In this document: positions 13,401 through 23,999 of the stretch, in pieces
Layout of the letters: every line of letters begins with the position of its first letter
How positions within the stretch are numbered: the stretch's first letter is position 1
From: Protula sp. h YS-2021
Lineage: Eukaryota > Annelida > Polychaeta > Sabellida > Serpulidae
Direction of reading: 5' to 3'
DNA: 64,000 nucleotides
NCBI GenBank assembly: GCA_949752745.1
Contig: OX457026.1
Coordinates: 31,181,411 to 31,245,410, forward strand
Translations under genes and position numbers: made by a program
The notes under the pieces: model-generated
What the model was told of the DNA's origin: nothing
The model's database searches: none
What the model saw: the letters and a program-made list of their open reading frames with translations, nothing else

Positions 13401-16400
13401 ACCGATTTCAATTTTTTGCACTTAGAAAGACTGAGTAGTGGAGCTGAGCAGCAGAGCGTTATTTTTGGATTTCTTGAAAAATTTTAAAAAATCCGGAAAC
13501 TTTGATGTTGTTTGTGCTTGATCTCATTATATGCAGCTTACACCATATCCGATTGAAATATACGACGTTGGAATAACATTTGAAATTTGCTGGTTAACTA
13601 TTTTATTGCTATATTACTTAATCATTTGGCGACAAAGTCACATTGTGCCTTCGAAATTTACAAGGTACACGTCTTCCTTGGCACATTTTGTGAAAGCTAG
13701 TAATCCTCAATATCAGAAAATGATTTACTTTCCATCAACATGTTGTGTAAGTCCTTATTGTCCCGACCACTTCCATCGTGGACAATATAAACAGTACCCA
13801 TTCGATAACTTGAACATCGCCGTTATGGAATATTGCAGTTACTGAATAATTATCAGACTCCAAGAAACTATTGGGAGTTCAGCAATATATTCGAGTCATC
13901 GAATATACACTGTACTTATATCGACAATGTTTTCGTTTATAGATCCTCGTCTCTATTTTTTATCACCTCAAGTAGTACTGCTATTAGGTCCTGTGTCACT
14001 GATGAGTGTGTCCGTTTGGTGTCTGCGCCGTCGACTATGACTTGTTCGATTTGAAACCCGGTTTTATCATTTGAAACGTGAAAGGCTTACTGTGCATACT
14101 GCAATAATATATAATATATGACAGCGCATCGTTTTAATCATTATTGGTATTTGATATTATAAATACGAGGATCAAACATAGACTGAAGCCTAAATAGTTA
14201 GAAAGCGTCTGAAATTTGGTTGCATGCATGCAAACTTGATGTTACAAACACAAGGTTCAAACACAGATTGAAGCCGAAAAAGTGATAAAGTGTTCAAAAA
14301 TTCCCAACATGACTTGAGATTTTTAACGTCAGTATATCCAAACTCATGGGGAGTACAAGTGAATCAATTATTCTTTTGAATTTTCAATAGCGAGGCCCAT
14401 TACCAACAGTCATCTTGCAAAGTCTATCTAAAACAATTTGTGAAGCTACATGCATATAGCAAAACTTTACACGCACAAATATATCTTTCATAAACGGCAC
14501 GTGTATTTACTATAAATGTTTACCATTATATACAGTTTGAATACAAATAACACCCACCGTGTGACAATGTACTCCTGTATGACGAAATGATCTCTCTAGT
14601 CGGGAAAAACAAGCTCACTGGCCACATCCCAGCAAACGTCACAACTATAAGTCAACGCGACGCTCCCAAAAGCAACGAAACCCTTTTGCTTTACGAGACG
14701 AAAGTTCTTGTGCGAAACACAAGCGACAACACAGTACTGAGAAGTATCTAAGAGTGAACAAAGAGATTATATGCTTTTCTGTTTTATTATTTAAGGCATG
14801 AGCATGCTTGTGTTATCATAGAACAGAACTTGTGGAAGACAAGTGAACCCACCAGTACGCAGTTCGTTCTGAGACATTCTCAAATTCAATACAAACACCC
14901 AGTTCCATGACCTTTCCCAATATCAAAACGGTTGAATTTATTTTGTAGGTTCAATACCGCAGTTTATCACAGCAGAGTTGTTCAAGCAAGGCCCAAGGCC
15001 TCCCGCTATGTCGCTGGCTGGTTTCTTCAACTGGCTATGTAACTTTATTGTTGCTATGAGTTTTCCATCTATGCAAGTAAGATTTTAGTTTAAATATATT
15101 CCAGTTGTCATAATAACTTATGCATAGCAGATGACATTGACGTCGGGTTAGCGAATTTATTGTGAAGTCATGAAGGATCAGAGAAATTGTTATTTTGTTG
15201 TTAGGAAAATAATACAGTTATAACTTAAGTATAATGAAAAGGATTTATATTGTAGAGTTTATGACTGACCCGTTCTCGCGACGGACTTGACGTTTTTATT
15301 CCCTTCCTTAAGTAGCATGTTCCTTCTTCTTTGCTTGCAGAATGCACTAGGCCCGTATTCATTCATAGTATTTATTTTCATCGTACTGGGATTCGGTATA
15401 TTCTTTTTCTTGAAACTTCCCGAGACAAAAAATAAGACATACGACGAGATATTTAGAATATTTAACAAGGATGTGCCAGAGCCCAAAGCAAAGGTAAATC
15501 GTTGGCTTACATTGCGTTTTATTATTTATTTTGAATATTTAAGAAGAGAATACCTATGTTCAATTACGTCCTTATATAGTGCGCAGTTTGTTAATTTTTC
15601 AGTCTCTAAATTGTTTAGCAACGTTCTACAGCTATGAATAGCTAATAATGTTGTACTAAAAATTCTCAGTGATTTCCGAAATATGCTTAGAATAGGAAAC
15701 TGCCATTTCAGTGATGCCTAACATATGCTCATTAACATATAAAAATGTCATTTAAAATCTTCCGACAACTATTTCCTCAAGGGTTTCTCGCTACAAATGG
15801 GAGGCATAAAACTTACGGCGTTGTATCCTGTAAACTAAGACTTTATGACCCAAACACTGGATATTTCCTAAAAAGATGCAGTATCTAAATTTTTTGTATA
15901 AAACGAAACTTAGCCAAGAAAATGATCCAAGTATATTGAACTAGGAGTCACTTTAAATATTTGATTATTTTTCAATTTTTCCAATTGAAAAGGAATTGGT
16001 GGTCGAGTTTATGCTAAACATCATTGATTAAGCTGCAAAATAAAACGGGATCTTATCTGCAAATATGTCATTCCGAATTTTTGGATGTCGTTCCTTGCAT
16101 TCATAATGCAGACTCATACTAATAACACTTAAAACAGTTGTACCGCCGAGGCAGTATTTTAGATCAGAAATCCCCAAAACATGAAACGGTTCTTCTTTCT
16201 GTATCGCTACTGAGGAATGATTGTACTTTCAACAATGTTGCCAGTTCTGCGCAAAGCCAACATATAACTTATGGTCATGGGGTTCACCCTCTGTAACGAG
16301 TAACTGAATCAGGCTGTGTCGAAAATGAATATTCCATGGTGCACTGAAAAACAAAGTCACTACCTCAATGGTCTCCCTTCCGAGTTACTTAAACTAATAA

Positions 16401-17398
16401 CTAAAATATGACGTCATTAATTATGCCTAATGTGCTTTTCCTGGAGAGAATTGATCGTTATCGCTTGTAAGAGTGATTTAAAGGTGAACTCCACCACCAA
16501 CGAACCCCACCCCCAACAAACCCCACCCAACGAACCCCACCCCCCAACGCATGGAGTTCATTTGCACCTCAGGATTATGGATTATTCATCGTGTCACGTA
16601 CATCTTTGTAAAAATTTATACTGCAATATCAGAAAGTATGGTTAAAGATTTTATTTTAAAGGTGAATTTTATGAAGTACTCAAAGATTTTTCAAAAGGCA
16701 GCTATCTAGCATGCAAATGTTGACGCAAGACATCACTGAGTAATACCGTGTGTTTTTTGAATGTAAATACACATTTGAACAGAGCGGCTTAATAGGCATT
16801 TGAAATTCGATACTTTTTTGCCCTAATCTATTATCTAACACATAGTATTGTTAAGCTCATTGTCTGGTTGGAAGAAAAACAAAAGATAATTCTCTAGAAA
16901 AGGAAATTATATATTTAAAACTCGATTTTCATTACATTGACTAGGTGTTGAGATGATAACGACGCGATGGAAACAAAAAAGTTTAACAGTTGTTTCATTC
17001 TTGTTAGAATGAAGACAAATTACTAAAAATTGTCCCTCATGTAAATCCGAAAGTTTCGTGCATTTCCCGGAATAAGATTATGATTTCTCCGTCTTATATT
17101 TTCCCACAAACAAAATATCTCAAACTGATATAATAATGAATCAATAACAGATTAAAAGCGTATAATTAATAAGAATATATATTCCATATATTCAGTGACT
17201 ACAAAATCGCTTGAAGGTGTCAACTAAATTTGATTTTTGTTTTTTCCTTATTTATAGGTGTCATCATCATTGGGCAATGCAGCAGAAACTAAGAAATTAC
17301 TGGAAAATAATTCACATAGTGGTGTAGAAGTACCGATGTCAAACAAACATGGAAAAGCGCCCTTGCCAATCTCTAAACTTGCAACTGAGGGTGTATAA
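4283..17398 (+). CDS. SLC2A/GLUT facilitative hexose transporter, 5' partial
   Basis: Ten exons (4283-4443, 5099-5223, 6306-6446, 7352-7489, 7854-8041, 10013-10123, 11250-11427, 14949-15076, 15341-15493, 17258-17398) join in frame to 487 codons plus stop, all with GT-AG borders. The product should move hexoses down their gradient across the plasma membrane. The sequence starts just before transmembrane segment 2 ([19 protein letters not shown]) and runs through segment 12. Family marks in order: GRNR after TM2, [10 protein letters not shown] in TM4, PESPR after TM6, QQLSGIN in TM7, EKCGRRP between TM8 and TM9, [11 protein letters not shown] after TM12. QQLSGIN favours class I-like GLUTs, while YYSAGVF and GLGSIPQF differ from vertebrate class I. 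The first roughly 50 residues, with TM1, are missing; their exon(s) are probably upstream of the window. The C-terminal tail is long and polar. Exact substrate is not readable. Confidence 0.93.
5099..5223 (+). CDS. SLC2A exon b (TM3-TM4 start)
   Basis: Acceptor TTATTTCAG, donor GTAAGC. Completes the arginine codon and encodes [20 protein letters not shown] (TM3) and then [16 protein letters not shown], the beginning of TM4. Ends in phase 1, on the first base of a glycine codon. Confidence 0.92.
5583..5724. mobile_element. CAGTGGGACC-ended MITE
   Basis: About 140 bp between CAGTGGGACC and GGCGTCCCACTG, which are inverted relative to each other. TA lies just outside the left end; the right flank is TG, so a TA target duplication would have decayed on one side. 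The ends resemble Tc1/mariner/pogo-type MITEs. It lies in an SLC2A intron and has no coding capacity. Confidence 0.55.
5891..6175. mobile_element. G-run-ended MITE, copy 1
   Basis: Left end is a G-run followed by TACTCATGTACCAACTGGTT; the right end, read in reverse, is a G-run then TTCACTTGGTATCACATG and GTTGCCATGC. These form an imperfect inverted repeat of about 35 bp. The interior contains CATGCCTTTTTTTAAAAC and TTTTTAACGGAATTGG. Related sequences lie at 12310-12545 and at 34938-35915. Non-coding; lies in an SLC2A intron. Confidence 0.6.
6306..6446 (+). CDS. SLC2A exon c (TM4-TM5)
   Basis: Acceptor ACTTTTGCAG, donor GTGTTT. Encodes [20 protein letters not shown], the conserved TM4-TM5 hinge, and then [20 protein letters not shown] (TM5). 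Phase 1 at both ends. Confidence 0.92.
7352..7489 (+). CDS. SLC2A exon d (TM6, PESPR)
   Basis: Acceptor ATTGCACAG, donor GTAACC. Encodes [20 protein letters not shown] (TM6) and the signature [16 protein letters not shown] on the cytosolic side. Phase 1 at both ends. Confidence 0.93.
7854..8041 (+). CDS. SLC2A exon e (central loop, TM7 start)
   Basis: Acceptor TTTTCTAG, donor GTGCGT. Encodes the acidic central cytosolic loop ([16 protein letters not shown]), [19 protein letters not shown] and the QQLSGINA substrate-site motif of TM7. Ends in phase 0. Confidence 0.92.
8678..9394 (-). other. Long antisense ORF in an intron; possible piggyBac remnant on the + strand
   Basis: A 238-codon ORF runs on the - strand inside the 2 kb SLC2A intron. 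It is rich in F, L, I and K and matches no family I recognise. On the + strand, 8860-9120 gives [20 protein letters not shown] and further scraps that loosely resemble the N/M-GGV-D-x-x-D-Q region of piggyBac transposases, but stops interrupt it and the aspartates are absent. The antisense ORF may be a by-product of a decayed + strand gene. Both readings are weak. Confidence 0.25.
10013..10123 (+). CDS. SLC2A exon f (TM7 end, TM8)
   Basis: Acceptor TATTTGCCAG, donor GTAAGC. Encodes [20 protein letters not shown] and then [17 protein letters not shown] (TM8). Phase 0 at both ends. Its third-position GC is visibly higher than in the other exons. Confidence 0.92.
11250..11427 (+). CDS. SLC2A exon g (GRR loop, TM9-TM10)
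   Basis: Acceptor TGTTTTCAG, donor GTAAGT. Encodes [20 protein letters not shown] with the conserved cytosolic GRR, then TM9 and TM10 up to VIGFAIGLG. Ends in phase 1. Confidence 0.92.
12310..12545. repeat. G-run-ended MITE, truncated copy
   Basis: Shares GTGTCCATGACTTTTTAAAG with the copy at 34938 and TTTTTAACGAAATTGG with the copy at 5891, and ends with AGTAACATATGGTACTACAT and GCCACCCC, the decayed right terminus. The terminal G-runs are gone. Lies in an SLC2A intron. Confidence 0.5.
13040..13555. repeat. Tandem repeat, about 165-170 bp unit, about three copies
   Basis: Units start near AGAAAGACC at 13099, 13270 and 13434. Each contains TTTTTGGATTTCTCGAAAAA or a variant; ATTATATGCAGTTTG and CGGCACCRTTCAACC recur except where the last copy is partial. 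A short GTCC microsatellite precedes the array. Non-coding and within an SLC2A intron. Confidence 0.7.
14949..15076 (+). CDS. SLC2A exon h (TM10 end, TM11)
   Basis: Acceptor TTTTGTAG after a 3.5 kb intron, donor GTAAGA. Encodes [20 protein letters not shown] and [18 protein letters not shown] (TM11). The tryptophan usual after IP in vertebrate GLUT1 is glutamine here. The asparagine-tryptophan pair of TM11 is kept. Confidence 0.92.
15341..15493 (+). CDS. SLC2A exon i (TM12, PETK)
   Basis: Acceptor TTGCTTGCAG, donor GTAAAT. Encodes [20 protein letters not shown] (TM12) and the [12 protein letters not shown] signature. Ends in phase 0. Confidence 0.93.
17258..17398 (+). CDS. SLC2A exon j (C-terminal tail, stop)
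   Basis: Acceptor TTATTTATAG. Encodes a polar tail of 46 residues beginning [20 protein letters not shown] and ending LATEGV, then TAA at 17396-17398. The tail is hydrophilic, as expected for the cytosolic C-terminus, and shows no further motif. Confidence 0.88.
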   Translation: MSSSLGNAAETKKLLENNSHSGVEVPMSNKHGKAPLPISKLATEGV

Positions 17399-18560
17399 TG
17401 CACAATATGATTTAGATTTATTTAGCATTGTTTTTGCAACTTGACTTGTGATTAGGTCAGAGACCAAAAATTTATATATTTTTCTTCTGAAATTTAAATC
17501 AATGATAAACAGAAATCAATTCGGAATAGCTCTTAGTTTTTAACTAATTTTTTAAGAAAATGCTAACAGCGAATGTGTTTGCTCAAAGTGCGATAGCATT
17601 TTTGTTCCAAAAGCTTGCACACTTTTTCTGTTAAGTGTGGCCATTTTTACTATGCTTTTATTTCTGCATGTTGGAACCATTTTTAGACTACGGCGTGTAG
17701 ACGGAGTGTGATAGGCGGGGTTTATCTGTCGTCCGTATACATGTATGTATGTATGTATGTATGTATGCATGTATGTCCCTAAGGGCGTTAGAGAACTTTT
17801 CAAAATGCTAATACTCTTTAATTTTTCCCTTGTCTTCGTTTGAATGTGTATCTTGTGGCCAGTTGTCAGCGATGAAGACAATTTGAAACTGTACATATAT
17901 TCCGCGGTTGTACACCTGCACTTATCCCAGCGGCACTTCTCACAGCGGTACTTGTCCCGGTGGCACTTTCCCAGACACCCTGCTATGCATACAAAAGTAT
18001 GTGCTGCGCTTTATATACAGATTGATCGACATCATAATTTACGATATTTCCCTTAAAAATAAGGATCATTTACCATTTTCAAAGTGCAACTTCTTATTCA
18101 GTTTTTGAGTCTTAACCTCTAAACTTTCTAGAAAGATATTTTAAAAATATCGATACATAGCCATTTTTTGGAATGATAGAGCCATTGGGAAGTCTTATAC
18201 TCTAATTGCATCCATGGACAGTTAACACTGTGAAACATTTTGTTAGATTGATGCATCTTTCTTTTAGATCTTCAGTAGATATTTTTCTTTTAGTAAGTTT
18301 TATGTTTTAATGGTTTCAATTTCTGTAGATTTTTTTGCTTAGCCTACCAGTGATGTTTCGGCTGGTCACCATGTCCCTGGACATGCTTTGTAGGCTCATC
18401 CCATTTTCATCACGAAATAGTGACCAGTTTGGAGAATGAAAAACAAGTTTATTTTGTTTCTTAGCTTTAGTATTCGTGAAGGTGGTTGCAAAAAAAAGAG
18501 AACATTTGAAAAGATGTATTAATTTTTACTATGCGTGAAATATATAAATAAACAAATCAT
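17399..18560 (+). other. Probable SLC2A 3' UTR and flank
   Basis: No ORF of interest. A candidate AATAAA polyadenylation signal is at 18547-18552. Between 17735 and 17777 there is a (TGTA)n/CATG microsatellite, and at 17920-17970 a few degenerate repeats of CCCAGCGGCACTT. The true transcript end cannot be fixed without RNA data. Confidence 0.4.
17735..17777. repeat. (ATGT)n microsatellite
   Basis: Tetranucleotide run of ATGT with one CATG interruption near 17767. Confidence 0.85.
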
Positions 18561-20522
18561 CATGTAAATTAAAACTCTTTTTTTTTGCAAAGTTGATTGT
18601 GAACCAAGTACAGTTCTGTGGACTATTAGCTGGCTGTTATTTTGATGATAAATGAAGGACTGCTAATCTTGTTTATTTCAACTCAGACAAATGAGTGAAG
18701 TATTTACAAAAGTAAAACAACATTATTTTTTTAATTCAAGTAACAGAAATGTAAAACTGTTACAGCATTTTAGCATTTACCATTTTTGTTTTCCTCTTCG
18801 CTTTCGTACACCATTTAACAAAAATCCAAAGGTTATGTAACCATACCTAATATTCTGACATAAAGTTTAAGGAGGTCAATTTTGCAGTTTACTTCTCAAC
18901 TAAGTTAACAACTATTTAAGAATTCTTAGCGACTCATTTTAACATCTTACATGTTATGAAATCATTTTACTTGGCGCGGACGCTGGGTATATATTATAAT
19001 AAAGCATGTCAGAAACCCCCATCACACAGAACTTAAATCCGTGACTGGCATTTGGGTTATGTAAGTTCTAAGAGCTTTGAGACACTAATATGTGCAGGTG
19101 CAGGTATTACCACACGTCATCACGTAATTTGGCCATTGGAGATGGTATCTTTGCTTCCTTAATTAACGATAGAGGCAGTTCGAGGGTTATGTTTGTCATG
19201 TTGTGAGGACCAGTATTGTGTATTGCATTGTTTCTGATCGTATATCACAAAGAACAAGAACCCCGGTCAGAACATCGTCTTTTCTCTCTTCGTAACCCGT
19301 TTTACTGAGCTTGTGTTTATGTGAACGTTAAAATCGAATAATTACCATAACTTAAAAACAATATAAACAGCAATATTTACTTTCATACAAACACCCAGGT
19401 TTCACACAAACAATCAGTTTGACCTTTGACCAAGTGAAAATATTTGCGAGTTTAGCCACCCAACTATACCCTATTTTAGTGCTCATGTTTAGTCGTCCCA
19501 GGGATCAAACTCTAGTCTTATGATAACTGAGCCCTTCTCCAAATGTCCTCCCTCCTATAAGAAAAATATCACATATTCCAGTATATAGTCCCCCAGAATG
19601 AAGATATTTTACATAAATTTTACACAGTACATATGCCGACGTTTTGACTCTAACCCTGGGTACAGTGTTGCCAACACCCAACCAGATGCATGTATGAACC
19701 TCCCAGCTCGTCCCATTGACCCATAGACGCTTGTTCTACTTTTTCCCACTGCATGTGACGATTTATGTCCAATAATTTCTTTATTTATCTCCCAGATTTA
19801 AGCCAAAGTTGCCTTTTAAACTTTCTCAAAATGTTAAGCACTCTGCGGAATAAAATTCATTTGCATTTTGTGTTGTTTAATTCATTTGATCTTTAAAAAT
19901 ATCTCGTTGGAGAGTTAGGTTTCATCTTGAAGAGCTAGACCTTCATTGACATGTTCCCAAACAGTTTGAAATTCCACATAGAATCCTGTCACCTAAAACA
20001 TGTTTTTGATTTTCCCCATTGTCCTTAGCCAGTTTGTGTTTTAGTTACCAATCCATGCTACTTTTCCAATCTGACAAGAATCGTGTCTCATTGAATTCCG
20101 CATGATTTCTTATTCAAACGCAGGAATGAAAACACCCTAATTTTCCCAGAAAGTGTCCTAATTTTCCAAGTTTTAAATGAGTTAAAAGATTCAAAACAGT
20201 GTATTCTGCTGTCAGAATATTTTTGTTATTTATGACAAGAGAATATACTCTTTTTTAACTTTTAACTGTGATTTATTAGATACTTTGGTATTTTACGACT
20301 GGACCACTGTTCACGGGGAAAGGAAAGCAAAGGAAATCAGTGAAGCCCGAAAGTACGTAATTAGGCTAAGTCACCACACTAAGGCCGTACAATTTCCGAG
20401 CGAGAGCGACTGTCAGGAAAGGGGGGGGGGTTTCCGCAGTACAGGTTATGAGAGTAGCAATCACGCCAAATATTACGCCAAGTCAGCATTGCGACGTTTC
20501 ACAAACGTTATATAGACGTCCT
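18561..20522. other. Intergenic, nothing recognised
   Basis: AT-rich sequence with no ORF, RNA gene or repeat that I can support. A short G-run is at 20420-20428. Confidence 0.5.
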
Positions 20523-21700
20523 TAGGGTTGGAATGGATCCAAAGTTTTTGGACCGTAGACTCAAAGCCTGGACCCGGACCCGGACCCGATTTTTTATAAA
20601 CTTTATTTTTTTAAAAACATAATAGAATACATGTTTGTTTTTATATGCTTCCCTTGTCGATAAAGCTTGGATGATTCGATCAAAGGCGTTTCCTCATTGA
20701 CGATGTATTCCCACCTATAAATGCATTACAACATTATCATTGTAAGTGTATTATGTGTGAAAAATGAGTGTCAGTTATTCAAACGTTACGCTTAAACACT
20801 TGTGTTACATATACAGTATTTATTGATAAACAAATTGTAAATTGATAACAAACCTTTGTAGGCTAGTTTCGCTCAACATATTGTGCATGTGGTTTATGCT
20901 TTGTCATCAGATAATTCAAAATATTTCTATATAACAGATTCATGAGTTTCCTTTAATTCGGCCATTTTCTACTGTTACAAAATCTGAAAATTAGGTCCGG
21001 TTTGTGAAACGTGTGTAAATGCCAATTTTAACTGTCATTTTCTACTGTTAAAAAATCTGAAAGTTAGGATCCCGTTTGTCAAGCGTGTGTAAATGTCAAT
21101 TTTAGCTGTCAAGTAGTCCTTCTGTTCGTCTATCCGTCTGTCATGGTCGACTGTACCCGTCAACGAGTGGTTGATACAACCACTCAATGACGATCACGGC
21201 CGATCGTCTCGACTTGCCACACGCGGTATTCGGCAATAGGCGTGTGTCGGTATTATACTCCCGATGGAGACCACAAGCATATAGCTATACTCGATGGCGC
21301 CAGATGGTAAACGATCCCCAGGTACCTCCGGATCTCTTCAAAATTGAAGCCACAACCCATCGACAAAAGTCTAGGCTCCAATAAGAGCATTTGCTTACCA
21401 GTCGAAAAAATGGGTACGTTGACACATCGTCAACTGCTCGCAATAGTTACACTGCTTCCATGCTCAAAAGAGATGGTGTGTAAAATAAATTCGTGAAAAA
21501 AGGAGAGTGCAGCGGAAACAGCCATGACGGGATGAATTCGAAGTGAACAGGTTACGAAAATACATAAGTTATAAATACAAAAACTAGTGATTATAATAAA
21601 ATTTTCTTTCGTGGGTCCACGGGTCTGAAATTTTTACCAGAAAAGTGATTTTGGACCCGAGACCCGTGGATCCGAGACCCGTGGACCCGTTCCAATCCTA
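20523..21700. mobile_element. 1.18 kb terminal-inverted-repeat element
   Basis: The left end TAGGGTTGGAATGGATCC and the right end, read in reverse, TAGGATTGGAACGGGTCC match at 15 of 18 positions. Subterminal GGACCCG words are repeated on both sides (20570-20592 and 21613-21690), and GACCCGTGG occurs more than once. The interior has a 75 bp tandem duplication (20961-21112) and only a 65-codon ORF. Best read as a non-autonomous DNA transposon of unknown superfamily. Confidence 0.55.
20961..21112. repeat. 75 bp tandem duplication
   Basis: Two diverged copies of a unit containing CATTTTCTACTGTTA, AATCTGAAA and CGTGTGTAAATG, lying inside the 1.18 kb element. Confidence 0.75.
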
Positions 21701-21836
21701 CTCATAGGCCTTTTCTATTTGTAACAATACTCATTGAAATTAGAGATAAAAAAATAACAAGTGTGTGTTATATGTCAATTACTCATCTGCCATCAAAACT
21801 GCTAGTAACAATAGAATCGGAAATAAGAGCACTTTC

Positions 21837-22105
21837 TTTGCCAGATCACCAAAGCGTGGGTGTACTTTGATGGAGGAGTTGTCATGAACACTGACACTGT
21901 CTAAATGGTGATTCTAGATTAATATCTTCAGACGTCTACATAACATCACTTTCTCGACGTTGTTTAGACTTCTTTTTGCAACCTTTCGCAATGTGAATTA
22001 GAATTGAACGTTGGATAATCGACGTCTACAGGTAGGCTTTTTTCAACTTCCATAATAAACCAAAACCTGACGTTGAATCGACGTCGGGTTCACTGTGAAT
22101 CGGGT
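21837..22105. repeat. Dispersed repeat A, copy 2
   Basis: Collinear with the block at 26155-26490: both carry GTGGGYGTA near the start, then TGATTCTAGATTAATAT, then cytosine-guanine-rich words such as TCGACGTTGT and ATCGACGTCTAC. It ends with CGACGTCGGGTTCACTGTGA. Non-coding. Confidence 0.6.
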
Positions 22106-22109
22106 GGCA

Positions 22110-23640
22110 GAGCCTTTAAATGTCTTTTGCTGGTCCTTCAAATATCTTGCTGGACAAATTTCGCCATTGGGCTTTGAGCGTTGAGCATTAAGCTAGGTGA
22201 GGTGAAACATACCCAAAACTAAAATAATGCAATGTCGACAAATAACATTCAAAACACATCAAGCAGTTTACAAAAGGAAAGCGTAGAAAGAAAATCTGTA
22301 TTTTACGCGTATTTTTACATTTCTAGAATTCACACTAAGTCTTGGCTTATCAAAATCTATATACACCTCTGTGTGATATATTCCGAACCAAAAATTCCAC
22401 GATACCATTTAAAATGCCAGATTATCTTTTCACTTACCAAATTCAAGTTTTACGATATTTTAAATTAATTTTAAAATTGATTTTAAATTAATTTAAATTG
22501 ATTTTAAAATCACAAAATTTTAATCAACGCCTGCTGTGTTTCACATACTAAGGTTAAATGACCACTTCTGTTACAACAAAAATAGAAACTGGATTTCGGG
22601 AGAACTTACGTGCAAAAGAAAGTAAATTTGTGGATAAAAGTTCTGTCTTATGAAAAGCACGGACAAATTCTCCAGCGGAGAAACAGGAGTATGAAGAATA
22701 CATTTTGCGACAAGGAGCATCTAACTTTACATTTATTTCTCGTACTTATAGTGGGGGGGGGGGGGGGGGGCAATAGTACTACAATGTGGTAAAATATTAT
22801 AGGGGCAGGTGCAATGATAGTTTTGACCCCACCGAACCTGGCTCAGTGTCATATATTATTATTGTCGGGGTCGGGGACAATTCTGTTGGCAAGGGAATAG
22901 TATTTCGTTACAGCGGCATAAATCATGGGACGCCTTTACGGAGAAATCGTTGGAAAATCCTACATATAACATTGAACAACGGAGATTTGTGCTCAGCTAA
23001 CGATGTGACAAAATAAGAAGTGAAAGGGCGTGGTCGAGTTCCACCTGTAAGGATCGCCGTCTAAATACGGCGCTATTACCTACAGAAGGCAATGCAGCCA
23101 TACTTATATTGCGTATCGTAGACAATACAGCCCTGTTTCGACGGTTACCGTCTAAGTTCCACAGCAAACAAACGAGTAAGCTCCTTTGGTCACGCATGCA
23201 GACTGCTCGAAATACACTCGCGCAACAAGCTTCATATATTAGTCGTCCTGAAGTCGATCAAAGATTATAACACTGCTTATACCACTTTATTAGCACGATT
23301 CAACAATAAATCAAAGAAAATGACACAAAAATTAAATCAATAATCTGATAAACTGCAGTGAAGTGCTCGTGCATGTTCGCCAGGTAAATTGTCTTGGACG
23401 ACTTCCGCAGCTAATTGCAATTGAATAAATTACCCGAGATTTGTATTTAGACGCTTTAATCGTTGCAAAGAGGTACAAATAACAATTATAACAAGGGGGA
23501 TGGGATTCGTCTCATTTCCAAACAGCAGGGGCAGGGGGGTACCTGGACTGGGGGGGGGGGGCAAATAACCCCCGGGAAAGCCACACGGGGGGGGGGGGGT
23601 AGATATCCTATCAACACCGGGCGTAATTGCTGCTTATTCA
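22110..23640. other. Intergenic; AT palindrome and G-tracts
   Basis: No gene supported. At 22452-22515 a run of TTTTAAAATTGATTTTAAAT-like words forms strong hairpins. Long G-tracts lie at 22751-22770, 23550-23561 and 23587-23599. The ORF at 22786-23016 crosses no recognisable domain. Confidence 0.45.
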
Positions 23641-23664
23641 GAATTCTTCAAGAAGTTGCTGTGA

Positions 23665-23975
23665 TCGGGAGCATTGTGGCAAAAAGGGGTCTGCATCGTG
23701 ACATATGAGGGGTTACAGTGTGACAATATGGGGGCTTCATTGTGACAAAAAGGCCTGCATCGTGGCATATGAGGGGTTACAGTGTGACAATATGGGGGCT
23801 TCATTGTGACAAAAAGGGCTGCATCGTGGCATATGAGGGTTTACAGATTGACATATATGGGACTTCATTGTGGCATATATGGGAGCTGCATCGTGACATC
23901 TATGGGAACTGCATTGTGGCAAAAATGGGTCTGCATCGTGACATACAAGCAGGCTGCATTGAGACATATGGGAAC
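23665..23975. repeat. Minisatellite of 20-23 bp units
   Basis: About 14 imperfect units of the kind TGCATCGTGACATATGAGGG, TTACAGTGTGACAATATGGG and TTCATTGTGACAAAAAGGGC. Variants alternate, and a pair of adjacent units is itself duplicated (23694-23753 and 23765-23815). Its near-triplet period leaves short ORFs open on both strands; these are unlikely to be genes. Confidence 0.8.
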
Positions 23976-23999
23976 TCCTTACAAAGAAATATTCAGTTT

